Positions 33,599 through 42,193 of a stretch of 57,406 nucleotides of DNA are shown here, in pieces. The position numbers and the translations under genes are program-made. Location: positions 1 to 57,406 of the forward strand of contig CAMDCE010000032.1 in NCBI GenBank assembly GCA_945889625.1, written 5' to 3'. This stretch comes from Asaia bogorensis (GTDB lineage: Bacteria > Pseudomonadota > Alphaproteobacteria > Reyranellales > Reyranellaceae). Below the pieces are notes generated by a model, which was given only the letters and a program-made list of their open reading frames with translations, was not told the origin of the DNA and ran no database searches. Every line of letters starts with the position of its first letter. The first letter of the stretch is position 1.

Positions 33599-33680
33599 TC
33601 CCGTTAGGGGGAGAGGACGGGTGAAGGGGCGCACGTCGATTCCCCCTCACCTAATACCAGCCGCCGAAACTCCCGACTCT

Positions 33681-33809
33681 CGTGAGATTTACAAGCTCAG
33701 CAGGGGCGTCTGGGAAAGCTACGACGACATCGTCCAGGCTTGCTGCGACGCCTGGAATTGGTTCATCGCTGACACCGTCCGCGTCGCTTCGATCACCACC
33801 CGCAAATGA
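33681..33809 (+). pseudogene. IS630-family transposase C-terminal remnant
   Basis: The frame encodes REIYKLSRGVWESYDDIVQA, then CCDAWNWFIADTVRVASIT and a stop at 33809. This matches the C-terminal end of IS630-type transposases (FESYDAIVDACCDAWNWF... pattern), normally about 340 residues. The catalytic DDE residues and everything upstream are missing, and the preceding sequence is a family B repeat. It marks an old insertion sequence, now deleted down to its tail. No terminal inverted repeat could be recognised with confidence. Confidence 0.78.
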
Positions 33810-33840
33810 GCATCGGTCAGCAATTAGGGCGCCTGGTATA

Positions 33841-33870
33841 ACCTCTCCCCCTGGCGGGGGAGAGGAACAT
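33841..33870. repeat. Family B single unit
   Basis: CCTCTCCCCC-TGGC-GGGGGAGAGG is a perfect 10-bp-arm hairpin that abuts the stop of the minus-strand methyltransferase gene (33873). It is another unit of the repeat seen at 29738-29832 and is a plausible terminator for that gene. Confidence 0.8.
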
Positions 33871-33872
33871 GA

Positions 33873-34361
33873 TCAGCTCACGCGATAGAGAAAGTAGCGA
33901 TCGGCCGGCACGCCCGGCGGATCGGCCAGGCGCCGCCAGCGCGGCACCGTGAGCGGCTGGTTGGCAAGCACGTAGCCGCCCGAACCGGCCAGCGCATCGA
34001 GCGCGGGGCCGAGCCATTGTCCCATCGCCATGTTGGCTTCGTGATCGCCGGTGCCGAGATCGGTGTGGATCAGAGCCGCCGATGCGCCGAGCTGCCCGGC
34101 GGCGCGCGGAAGGGCCTCGCGGGCCTCGCCCAGGAACAGGCGGTCGTCGGGCGGAATGCAATCGGGATGGGCCGCGACCTGGCGCTCGAAGACATAGATG
34201 TCGCGGCGGGGAAACAGATCGCGCAGGTGATCGTAGGTGCGGCCGTTGCCGAGGCCGATTTCGAGAATGGGGCCGTGCTGGAGGTCGACCGAAGGCTTGA
34301 GAAAATTCAGGCAGTCGCGCTGCGCCTGCATGCGCGCGATGAAGCTGTCGAGACGGCTCAT
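33873..34361 (-). CDS. Small SAM-dependent methyltransferase (methyltransferase-17 type)
   Basis: A 162-residue protein. GPILEIGLGNGRTYDHLRDL is a clear SAM-binding motif I, followed by DIYVFERQVAAHPDCIPPDD, LGEAREALP, ALIHTDLGTGDHEANMAMG and GGYVLANQPLTVPRW. These match the short methyltransferase_17 family, whose function is not known to me. The gene follows the cNMP-binding protein gene by 9 bp and is the last of the minus-strand ABC unit (34846-37560, 34371-34826, 33873-34361). The context suggests it acts with that membrane system, but the substrate is open. Confidence 0.82.
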   Translation of the reverse strand: MSRLDSFIARMQAQRDCLNFLKPSVDLQHGPILEIGLGNGRTYDHLRDLFPRRDIYVFERQVAAHPDCIPPDDRLFLGEAREALPRAAGQLGASAALIHTDLGTGDHEANMAMGQWLGPALDALAGSGGYVLANQPLTVPRWRRLADPPGVPADRYFLYRVS

Positions 34362-34370
34362 GTGCCGGGG

Positions 34371-34826
34371 TCAGGCCGCTTTGCTGGCCGTCGCCGCCTG
34401 CAGTTTCTTGTTGGTGTCCTCCACGCGATGGGCCAGTTCGCGCATCATCTCGATCGCCATCGTCGGGAACTCCGTGACCAGGCGATAGAACATGTCCTTG
34501 GAGATCTTGAGCGTCAGCAGCGATTCGCTCGCCTTGATCGTGGCATTGCGCGGCGCGTCGCACAGAATGGCGGTTTCCCCGAAGAAGCCGTTCTTCTTCA
34601 ACTCGGCGACGCGCATCTGGCCGGTCGGCGTCTCCAGCAGCACGTCGGCCACCCCGCCCAGGATCACGTACATGGCATCGCCGGGATCGCCCTGATGACA
34701 GACTTCCTGACCTGTTCCGAAGGTCATGCGCTCGCCGGTGAAGGCCAGCAGCTTGAGCTTGGACGGCTCCATCTTGGAGAAAATGGGCACGCCCTTCAGG
34801 ATCTCGACTTCGTCGTTGAGGTTCAT
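34371..34826 (-). CDS. Cyclic nucleotide-binding domain protein (no DNA-binding domain)
   Basis: A 151-residue protein. Residues about 10-125 form a cNMP-binding beta-roll: FSKMEPSKLKLLAFTGERM, GDPGDAMYVILGGVADVLLE, NGFFGETAILCDAPRNATI (the phosphate-binding cassette FGE...R-A, intact). The rest is one helix rich in Glu, Lys and Ala. There is no helix-turn-helix, so it is not a CRP-type regulator; it should be a sensor subunit. It is encoded 19 bp after a 904-residue ABC protein, so it may gate that transporter with cyclic nucleotide. A membrane cyclase is encoded at 7267-8631. Confidence 0.9.
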   Translation of the reverse strand: MNLNDEVEILKGVPIFSKMEPSKLKLLAFTGERMTFGTGQEVCHQGDPGDAMYVILGGVADVLLETPTGQMRVAELKKNGFFGETAILCDAPRNATIKASESLLTLKISKDMFYRLVTEFPTMAIEMMRELAHRVEDTNKKLQAATASKAA

Positions 34827-34845
34827 GGCATCCTCCTCACATCCA

Positions 34846-37560
34846 TCAAGCCGATGACATCAGTTCGGTATAGAGTCCACCGCGCTCCGCCAGCTCGACC
34901 GGTGTTCCCTGGGCGGCGATCCGGCCGCCTTGCATGACCAAAATCTGCGCGAACGGCTCAGCCTGTCCCGGCCGGTTGGCGATCCACACCACGCCGCGAC
35001 CCTCGGCCGCCGCAAGGATGTTGTCACGCATGCGATCCTGGGTGCGGCCGTCGAACACCGCAACGGCTTCGTTGACCACCAGGAACTGCGGCCGCTTGAT
35101 CAGGGCACGCGCGATCCCGAGCTTCTGGCGCTGCGTCGCCGGCAGGCGCTTGCCGGCCACGCCGACATTGTACTCCAGCCCGACATCGATCACCGAATCG
35201 CGCAGGTGAAGCTCGGCCAGCACTTCGGCGACCAGGGTGCCGACGCGCGCGTCGGCCTGGGCCTGGCCATAGATCAGGCGACCGAACAGGATGTTGTCCT
35301 GCAGGGTGCCGGCGCTGTTGTAGCTCTGGAAATCGTAGAACTCGACGTCGCTGCGCCGCTCGGTGGGCAACGCGGCTGCGAAGGCGCGCCGCGCCGTCAG
35401 CAGGCGCTCCTGCATCGCCGTGTCGATCAGCCCGAGGCGATGGCGGGCCTCGACGTAGCGCAGCGGCAGGGTCGTGAGCCGCGGCCGGTCCGGCTCGGGC
35501 ACCGCTTCGACACCCTTGCCGCCCAGCCGCTGCAGCAGCAACCGGACGTTGGGCAGCTCGTCGGCCGAGATGAAGCTGTATTGCTCGAACAAAGGATTGT
35601 CGGGCGACAGGCCGGAAAAGAGTTCGACCATGGTCTCTGCGATGCTAAGGCCCATGCGCAGCAGATCGTGGTCCAGGCCGGTCTCCTTCAAGACCGATTG
35701 CACGTAGGGATCGGCGGCCAGATTGTCGCCGTCGAACGCCCTGCCGACCGGCGTGCCGAACAGCAGGTTCTCTGCCACCGACAGGTTCTTGTTGTACTGA
35801 TCGGCATTGAACGGCTCGATCAGGCCGGCATAGGCGGGATCCTGCAGGCGGCCGTGCAGGGCGCGCCGCGCCTTCAGGATCTTCTCGGCGAGCTCGGGCC
35901 GCTTGGCGGCGTCGACCGCGCCGCGCAGCCCCAGCGAATAGATGTCCTCGTCGAACTCGACCTGCTTCAGCGCGTGGACCATGCAGGGCAGCAGGTCGGC
36001 CGGCCCTGACGCGCCGGCCAGTTCGTAGTCGATCCAGTCGGCGAAGGGGTCGAGTGCCGGATTGCCGGCACGCGTGGCCTCGCGCCAGAAGGCCTCGCGC
36101 TCGGCCTGGGTCGCCGCGTCGTATTTGGCCGGGGCGACCGGCCGGTGCTTCAGGCCAAAGAGCAGGTTGTCGCGCACCGAGAGCGGAAAGAGATAGGTCT
36201 CCTGGCCGATATAGGCGCAGCGTGCGCCCAGCACATATTCGGGCAGCTGGGAATAATCCTGGCCGTCGATCTTGATCGAGCCGGCCGAGGGCGGCACGAC
36301 GCGCCCCAGCACCTGGCCCAGCACGTCCTTGCCCGAGCTGCCGGTGCCGATCACCGCCAGCTTGCCGTCGGTTGGCACGGTGAGCGTGACGCCGTCGAGC
36401 TGCTTGACCCTGCCATCCTCGGACACCGTCACGCCGACCAGAGCGAGTTCGCGGCCGAACGGCGGCGGCGGTCCCTCGGGGAGGGCCTGAAGCTCGGGCG
36501 GCGTCATGCCCTCGGGCTGGAACTGGTCGATCACCTGCTCGTACTTGATCTGCACGTCCTGGCGCTGTTGGTCCCAGTCGATCAGCTCCTTGATCGGCGA
36601 CGGCAGGTCCTTGTAGGCCAGCAGCACGCCGACCACGGCGCCGACATCCATCTGGCCGGTGATGGCGAAATAGCCGCCCAGCAGGTAGATGGCGAAGGGC
36701 GTCGCCTGCGACAGGAAGTTGTTCCAGAACTTGGCGATGAACTTCTTGTTGTAGAGCTCGAAGCGGATTCTGAAGATGTGGCCGAGCCGCTCGGAGATGT
36801 CGGCGCGCTCGTAGTTGGCCGCACCATGGACGTGGATCTCGCTCACCCCGTCGGCAGTCTCGGCGATGCGGCCGGCCAGCAGTCGGGCCGAGAGCTGGCG
36901 CTCGCGGCCGAGCACCAGGACTGGCCGGCGCAACCGCGGGATAATCGCCATCTGCACGCCCAGCAGCACGACCACCACAAAACCGAGCAGGACGTTCTGC
37001 ATCATGATGAAGATGATCGCGGTCAGCGCCTGGCCGCCGAGGAACATCGGCGCCACGAAGGCGTCGCCGATGAAGCCGCCGAGCGGCTCGACCTCGTCCT
37101 TGACCATGGTCGCCAGCTCGGCCTGCTTGACCTTGCGGAAGTGGGCCGGCGGGAACCGCAGGATGCGGTCGTAGAGCTCGTAGCGCAGCCGGCGCAGCAT
37201 ACGCTCGCCCATCCGGCCCTTCTGGGTGTTGATGCTCTTCTTGAACTGGCCGTTCACGACCACGGCGCCGAGGAAGACGAAGCTCATGATCACCAGGTAG
37301 GTGAGCTGGTCGACCTGGAAGCCATCGAAGAAACGGATGACCGTGCCCGGCAGGAAGGCCGACAGGTCGAGCTCCCAAACCAGGAACGGGATAGTCGGTG
37401 AGTTCTTGAAGGCGTTGCCCTGGATGCCGTTGTTGATGACCGACTTCGGCACCGTCAGTGACAGGAAATAGAACAACTGGGCCAGCACCACGAGGCCCAG
37501 AATGATGAGCTGCTCGGGTCTGCTGTGCCGCCAGATGTAGGAAAACAGATTGCGTTGCAT
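34846..37560 (-). CDS. Atypical ABC transporter with large insertion in the ATPase domain
   Basis: A 904-residue protein. Residues 1-330 form a six-helix ABC exporter membrane domain. Walker A is GTGSSGKD (405-412; Lys kept, Ser/Thr is Asp). The signature position reads LPATQRQ (806-812) instead of LSGGQ, Walker B is FLVVNEA (826-832) with Asn for Asp, and the H-loop is IANRPG. About 400 residues separate Walker A from the signature; normal is about 110. In that span a motif recurs three times: LSVRDNLLFG (460), LSVAENLLFG (593) and GTLQDNILFG (751). It heads a unit with the cNMP-binding and methyltransferase genes, divergent from a glycosyltransferase cluster. Confidence 0.85.
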   Translation of the reverse strand: MQRNLFSYIWRHSRPEQLIILGLVVLAQLFYFLSLTVPKSVINNGIQGNAFKNSPTIPFLVWELDLSAFLPGTVIRFFDGFQVDQLTYLVIMSFVFLGAVVVNGQFKKSINTQKGRMGERMLRRLRYELYDRILRFPPAHFRKVKQAELATMVKDEVEPLGGFIGDAFVAPMFLGGQALTAIIFIMMQNVLLGFVVVVLLGVQMAIIPRLRRPVLVLGRERQLSARLLAGRIAETADGVSEIHVHGAANYERADISERLGHIFRIRFELYNKKFIAKFWNNFLSQATPFAIYLLGGYFAITGQMDVGAVVGVLLAYKDLPSPIKELIDWDQQRQDVQIKYEQVIDQFQPEGMTPPELQALPEGPPPPFGRELALVGVTVSEDGRVKQLDGVTLTVPTDGKLAVIGTGSSGKDVLGQVLGRVVPPSAGSIKIDGQDYSQLPEYVLGARCAYIGQETYLFPLSVRDNLLFGLKHRPVAPAKYDAATQAEREAFWREATRAGNPALDPFADWIDYELAGASGPADLLPCMVHALKQVEFDEDIYSLGLRGAVDAAKRPELAEKILKARRALHGRLQDPAYAGLIEPFNADQYNKNLSVAENLLFGTPVGRAFDGDNLAADPYVQSVLKETGLDHDLLRMGLSIAETMVELFSGLSPDNPLFEQYSFISADELPNVRLLLQRLGGKGVEAVPEPDRPRLTTLPLRYVEARHRLGLIDTAMQERLLTARRAFAAALPTERRSDVEFYDFQSYNSAGTLQDNILFGRLIYGQAQADARVGTLVAEVLAELHLRDSVIDVGLEYNVGVAGKRLPATQRQKLGIARALIKRPQFLVVNEAVAVFDGRTQDRMRDNILAAAEGRGVVWIANRPGQAEPFAQILVMQGGRIAAQGTPVELAERGGLYTELMSSA

Positions 37561-37740
37561 CGAATCTCGTGCCGGCGCGGAGCGCGTCCCACCTATATTC
37601 GATCAGTGCGTTGATTACATTCGATATTTTGTGGTCGGGGCGAAGGGGATGTTGGGGTTCGCGCTGTCGTAGGCTTATGGCATAGTCCGGCCAAATTCAC
37701 CGGTCGGGGCAGGAGGCGCTTCGGCAAAGGGGACGCATAT

Positions 37741-39030
37741 ATGCCCACCGGCAACCGGTCCAAACGTGTGCTGCTCTACAGCCACGACTCTTTCGGCCTC
37801 GGCCACGTCAGCCGCTGTCGCACCATCGCCAATGCCATCGTCGAGGCCGACCAGTCGGTTTCGGTGCTCATCGTCTCGGGTTCGCCGATGATCGGCTCCT
37901 ACGAATTCCGCTCCGGCATCGACTTCGTGCGCATTCCCGGCGTGGTCAAGCAGATCGACACCGGCGAATACGACTCCGCCAACCTCCGGGTCGGCGTCGA
38001 GCACACGCTCGAGATGCGCACGAGAATCATCCGCGACACGGCGGATATCTACCGGCCCGACCTGTTCATCGTCGACAAGGAGCCGCTCGGCCTGCGCGGC
38101 GAGGTTGGCCCGGCGCTGCGGCTCCTGAAGGAACGCGGCACGCCGCTGGTGCTCGGCCTGCGCGACGTCATGGACGATCCGACCGCGCTTGCCGCCGAGT
38201 GGGAGCGCAAGAACGTCGTGCCCGCGCTGCGCGACCTCTACGACGAGATCTGGGTCTATGGCCTGCCGCAGATCAACAAGCCGCTGACCGGCGTCGACCT
38301 ACCGCCGTCGGTGCGGCACAAGACCGTTTACACGGGCTATCTCCATCGCGATCTGCCCCTTCATGCCGACATTCCGCACGAGATCGAGGAGATCGACGGG
38401 CCGTTCATCCTGGTCACGGCTGGCGGCGGCGGCGACGGCGAGGATCTGGTCGACTGGGTGCTGTCGGCCTACGAATCCGATTCCAACATTCCCTACGGCG
38501 CGGTGATCGTGTTCGGGCCGTTCATGTCGGCCACGGCGCGCGACGCCTTCAAGGAACGGGCCGCCAGGTTCCACAATATCAAGACACTCACTTTCACCAA
38601 CAATCTCGGCGCCCTGATGCAGCGGTCCGCTGGCGTCGTGGCGATGGGCGGCTACAACACCTTTTGCGAGATCCTGTCGTTCGACAAGAAGGCGATCATC
38701 GTGCCGCGTACCCGGCCGCGGCTGGAGCAGTTCATCCGTGCCCGCGCCGCGCGCAACCTCGGTCTGATCGAGATGCTCTCCGCCGACAACGGCCGGCCGC
38801 CGCAAGCCATGGCGACGGCGCTCCGCCAGCTGCCGCAACAGGGCCTGCCGAGCGACGTCATCGTGCCCGGACTGCTCGACGGACTGGGCAACGTCTGGCG
38901 CCTGGTATCCAAGCAGCTGATGCATCCCCATCGCGGGCCGGCATCGCTCGATGCGCCGGACTGGACGAGCGTGCCTGCGGACGACCTCGTCGACACGCCG
39001 GCTGTCGCGCCGGCGCGCACCAGGACCTGA
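37741..39030 (+). CDS. GT28-like glycosyltransferase (COG4671 type)
   Basis: A 429-residue predicted glycosyltransferase with a GT-B fold. The N-terminus is LLYSHDSFGLGHVSRCRTIA, then VLIVSGSPMIGSYEF. The C-terminal donor site is FILVTAGGGGDGEDLVDWVL with GVVAMGGYNTFCEILSFDKK and IIVPRTRPRLEQFIRA, like MurG/GT28. A second, shorter paralogue is at 42190-43329. GGGGAC lies before the ATG. It is first in a plus-strand run of glycan genes and is divergent from the atypical ABC protein, with 180 bp between. Sugar and acceptor are unknown. The last 40 residues are a Pro/Ala/Asp-rich tail. Confidence 0.85.
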   Translation: MPTGNRSKRVLLYSHDSFGLGHVSRCRTIANAIVEADQSVSVLIVSGSPMIGSYEFRSGIDFVRIPGVVKQIDTGEYDSANLRVGVEHTLEMRTRIIRDTADIYRPDLFIVDKEPLGLRGEVGPALRLLKERGTPLVLGLRDVMDDPTALAAEWERKNVVPALRDLYDEIWVYGLPQINKPLTGVDLPPSVRHKTVYTGYLHRDLPLHADIPHEIEEIDGPFILVTAGGGGDGEDLVDWVLSAYESDSNIPYGAVIVFGPFMSATARDAFKERAARFHNIKTLTFTNNLGALMQRSAGVVAMGGYNTFCEILSFDKKAIIVPRTRPRLEQFIRARAARNLGLIEMLSADNGRPPQAMATALRQLPQQGLPSDVIVPGLLDGLGNVWRLVSKQLMHPHRGPASLDAPDWTSVPADDLVDTPAVAPARTRT

Positions 39031-39068
39031 CACCGGATCTTCATGTCCGTTGCACTGCCAGGACGACC

Positions 39069-40364
39069 ATGACGGGGCACGCACGGGTCGCGCCTAAGGT
39101 CGCGGCGAGGGTTGCAGTCGTGCTCAAGGGCTGGCCGCGCCTTTCCGAAACCTTCATCGCCCAGGAGATCGCGGGCCTGGAGGCGCGCGGTGTGGCGCTC
39201 GAGATCTGGTCGCTGCGCCGGCCGACCGACAAGTTCCATCATCCCGTGCACGACCGCGTGGCCGCGCGCACCGTCTATCTGCCGGAGTATCTCAAGGACG
39301 ATCCGCGCCGCGTTCTGGCAGGCTGGCTGAAAGCCCGCCGGCTGCCAGGGTTCGCCGTCGCGCGCCGGAAGTTTCTTGCCGACCTGGCGCGCGATCCCAG
39401 CGCCAATCGCCTCAGACGCTGGGGCCAGGCGCTGGTTCTCGCAGCCGAGCTGCCGGCGAGCGTCGAGCGGCTCCACGCCCACTTTCTGCATACGCCGGCG
39501 TCGGTCACGCGCTATGCCGCTGAAATGCGCGGCCTGCCGTGGAGCGTGTCGGCCCACGCCAAGGACATCTGGACCGGCCAACGGTGGGACATCGCCCGGA
39601 AACTCGCCGACTGCGCCTGGCTGGCGACCTGCACCGCGATCGGCCTGCAGCGGCTGAAGGAACTGGCGCCGCGACCGGACCGGCTGCGGCTGGTCTATCA
39701 CGGGCTCGACTTCGCCCATTTGCCGGCGCCGCCCGCCGAGCGGCCGCGGCGCGACGGCGGCAATCCTGCCGATCCGGTCGTTATCCTGTCGATCGGCCGG
39801 CGGGTCGAGAAAAAGGGCTTTGGCGATCTTCTGCAGGCGCTGGCCAAGTTGCCGCGCGGCCTGCACTGGCGCTTCGAGCATGTCGGCGCCGGCGAACTGG
39901 GCGATGCGCTGAAGGCGCTAGCCGCCACGCTCGGCCTTGGCGATCGCTGCATCTGGCATGGCGCCCAGCCGCAGAAGGCGGTGTTCGCCGCCTTTGCCCG
40001 CGCCGACCTCTTCGTGCTGGCCGCCAAGAAGGCCGCCGACGGCGACCAGGACGGCCTGCCCAATGTGCTGATGGAGGCGGCCCATCAGGGCCTCGCCATC
40101 GTCTCGACGCGCGCCGCCGCGATCGGCGAATTCATCGACGACGGCGACAACGGCCTCCTGGTGGCGCCCGGCGCGCCGGACGAGCTGGCCGCCGCGCTCG
40201 AGCGGCTGGTGCGCGAGCCCGATCTGCGCGCGCGGCTGGCCAAACAGGCCGGCGAAGCGGTGCGGACCCGCTTTTCCTTCGACGCCGGGGTCGACTGGAT
40301 CGCCGAGGCGCTCGGCCAGCCAGCAGGGACGCAACGCCAGCCAGAGGCACGGGCTGCGGAGTGA
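39069..40364 (+). CDS. Glycosyltransferase family 4
   Basis: A 431-residue GT-B glycosyltransferase. Segments: VLKGWPRLSETFIAQEIAGL (the RLSETF N-terminal motif common in colanic-acid-type GT4 enzymes), LHAHFLHTPASVTRYAAEM, SVSAHAKDIWT, LRLVYHGLDFAHLP, VILSIGRRVEKKGFGDLLQA, and DGLPNVLMEAAHQGLAIVST with the EX7E-like pair. These features point to a retaining transferase using a nucleotide sugar at the inner membrane. ATG 39069 is 38 bp after the previous gene. A family C repeat follows. It is probably part of a surface glycan pathway (inference). Confidence 0.92.
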   Translation: MTGHARVAPKVAARVAVVLKGWPRLSETFIAQEIAGLEARGVALEIWSLRRPTDKFHHPVHDRVAARTVYLPEYLKDDPRRVLAGWLKARRLPGFAVARRKFLADLARDPSANRLRRWGQALVLAAELPASVERLHAHFLHTPASVTRYAAEMRGLPWSVSAHAKDIWTGQRWDIARKLADCAWLATCTAIGLQRLKELAPRPDRLRLVYHGLDFAHLPAPPAERPRRDGGNPADPVVILSIGRRVEKKGFGDLLQALAKLPRGLHWRFEHVGAGELGDALKALAATLGLGDRCIWHGAQPQKAVFAAFARADLFVLAAKKAADGDQDGLPNVLMEAAHQGLAIVSTRAAAIGEFIDDGDNGLLVAPGAPDELAAALERLVREPDLRARLAKQAGEAVRTRFSFDAGVDWIAEALGQPAGTQRQPEARAAE

Positions 40365-40379
40365 ACGCGATGCTCTTTG

Positions 40380-40450
40380 CTGGGAGCGCGCCACTCCAGT
40401 GGCGCTCATGATTCATGAGACGACGCGCAACTGGAGTTGCGCGGTCCCAG
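40380..40450. repeat. Family C inverted-repeat element
   Basis: The outer arms CTGGGA (40380-40385) and TCCCAG (40445-40450) enclose GCGCCACT-CC-AGTGGCGC, a TCATGA-T-TCATGA centre, and GCGCAACT-GG-AGTTGCGC. The first palindrome equals that of 10884-10958. It lies between two glycosyltransferase genes of the same operon. Confidence 0.85.
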
Positions 40451-40472
40451 CGATGAGTCGGCGCTAATCGCC

Positions 40473-41582
40473 ATGCGCGTGCTGCTGCACACGCCGCTCA
40501 AGCCGCCGGACAGCCCCACCCCTTCGGGCGATCGCGAGATGGCGCGCGGGCTCGCCCGTCTGCTGCGCCGGCTCGGCCACAGTGTCACCATGCCGACGCT
40601 CAGCCGTGTCGAGCCGGGCGTGCCATCCTCCGACGCCCATCTCGCGCTCCAGAGGCGCGCGCGGGCGCAGGCCGCGCGGCTGATCGGCCGCTGGCGCGCC
40701 CTGCCGGCGCGCCATCCCGAACGCTTCGATCTCTGGTTCACCTATCACTGCTACTACCGCAAGCCCGACTGGCTGGGCCCCATCGTGGCCACGGCACTGG
40801 GCATTCCCTACGCGATCGTCGAGGCGAGCCACGCGCCGAGTCGCGCGCAGGGTCCGACGCGGCTCGGCCATCGCGCCGTCGAGCGCGCGCTGGCCGCCGC
40901 CGATCTGGTGTTGACGGTCAATCCGCGTGACGTTGCCGGCGTGCGCGCCCGCCTGAGGCCTGGCGCGCACCAGCTCTGGCTGCCGCCCTTCATCGATATC
41001 CGTCCCTTCTCTGCCGCCGCGGCCGTGCTGCGCCCGGCCAACGACGTCCCGCTGCTGATCAGCGTCGGCATGATGCGCACGCGCGACAAGCTTGCCTCCT
41101 ACCGCGTGCTCGCCGAGGCGCTGGCCCTGCTGGGCCGCCGGCCGTGGCGGGCGCTGATCGTGGGCGACGGCCCGGCGCGCCCCGAAGTCGAGGCGCTGAT
41201 GGCGCCGTTTGGCTCCCGCGTGCGCTTCGCCGGCGCGGTGCCGCACGGCGCCCTGCCGGCACTTTATGCCTCGGCCGACCTTTACCTGTGGCCGGCAATC
41301 AACGAAGCCTATGGCATGGCCCTTCTCGAAGCCCAGGCGGCCGGCCTGCCGGTCATCGCCGGCCGCACCGGCGGCGTGCCGGCGGTCGTGGCCGACGGCG
41401 TGGCCGGCCTGCTGATGCCGGCAGGCGATGCGCCGGCCTTTGCATCGGCGGTCGGCCGGCTGCTCGACCAGCCCGACGAACGGGCGCGACTGGCCGTCGC
41501 CGCGGCGAGCCGGGTCGCCAATCGTCACGACGAACGCGCCGCCGCCCGGGCGCTCGCGGCAGCGTTGAAGGTGCTGCGATGA
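40473..41582 (+). CDS. Glycosyltransferase family 4
   Basis: A 369-residue GT-B enzyme: MRVLLHTPLKPPDSPTPSGD at the N-terminus, LTVNPRDVAGVRARLRPG, LLISVGMMRTRDKLASYRVL, RALIVGDGPARPEVEALMA, and the donor-site NEAYGMALLEAQAAGLPVIA with both Glu residues of the EX7E motif. I start at ATG 40473 instead of an in-frame GTG/ATG in the repeat region (40437). It ends by ATGA overlap with the histidine phosphatase gene. It probably acts on the same glycan as the neighbouring transferases. Confidence 0.92.
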   Translation: MRVLLHTPLKPPDSPTPSGDREMARGLARLLRRLGHSVTMPTLSRVEPGVPSSDAHLALQRRARAQAARLIGRWRALPARHPERFDLWFTYHCYYRKPDWLGPIVATALGIPYAIVEASHAPSRAQGPTRLGHRAVERALAAADLVLTVNPRDVAGVRARLRPGAHQLWLPPFIDIRPFSAAAAVLRPANDVPLLISVGMMRTRDKLASYRVLAEALALLGRRPWRALIVGDGPARPEVEALMAPFGSRVRFAGAVPHGALPALYASADLYLWPAINEAYGMALLEAQAAGLPVIAGRTGGVPAVVADGVAGLLMPAGDAPAFASAVGRLLDQPDERARLAVAAASRVANRHDERAAARALAAALKVLR

Positions 41583-42193
41583 ACCTGAAGGCCGCCGGCG
41601 TGCCCTTCGCCCTGCTGCGTCATGCGCCCACCGTCTGGAATGCCGAGCGCCGCCTGCAGGGCCTCACCGATACCAACCTGAGCGATGCCGGCGAACAGGC
41701 GGCACGCGGTTGGCGCCTGCCGCCGCCGGCCGACGGCTGGCGCCGGCTCAGCAGCCCGCTCGAGCGCGCCCGCCGCACCGCCGAACTCCTGCAGCCTTCA
41801 GCGCCCGTATCTGTCGATTCGCGACTGCGGGAGATGAGCTTCGGCGTGTGGGAAGGCCATACGATCGCCGATCTGCGCGCCACGGTGGGCGATCCCTTTG
41901 TCGCCGCCGAGCGTCAGGGCCTCGACTTCCAGCCGCCGGGTGGCGAGTCGCCGCGAGCAGCCATGGCGCGGATCGGCGGTTGGGCGGCCGACGTCGCCCA
42001 AGCGGGCGAGCCGGTCGTCGCGGTCTCGCACAAGGCCACCATCCGCGCGCTGTTCGCCCTTGCCACCGGCTGGGACATGACGGGCAGGCCGCCGGTCAAG
42101 CTCGACTGGCTTTCGCTGCATCTCTTCGTGGCGCACTGCGACGGGCGGGTCGAGGTGGGACGCCTCAACGTGCCGCTGGTGGTCGTTCCGTGA
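41579..42193 (+). CDS. Histidine phosphatase family protein
   Basis: A 204-residue branch-1 histidine phosphatase. The phospho-acceptor motif is LLRHAPTVWNAERRLQG (RHA in place of RHG), with SSPLERARRTAELL, LREMSFGVWEGHT (catalytic Glu) and the second His in VAVSHKATIRALFALATG. It resembles alpha-ribazole phosphatase/phosphoglycerate mutase-like enzymes. Being locked between two glycosyltransferase genes by ATGA and GTGA overlaps, it most likely dephosphorylates a sugar phosphate or glycan intermediate (inference). Confidence 0.9.
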   Translation: MNLKAAGVPFALLRHAPTVWNAERRLQGLTDTNLSDAGEQAARGWRLPPPADGWRRLSSPLERARRTAELLQPSAPVSVDSRLREMSFGVWEGHTIADLRATVGDPFVAAERQGLDFQPPGGESPRAAMARIGGWAADVAQAGEPVVAVSHKATIRALFALATGWDMTGRPPVKLDWLSLHLFVAHCDGRVEVGRLNVPLVVVP

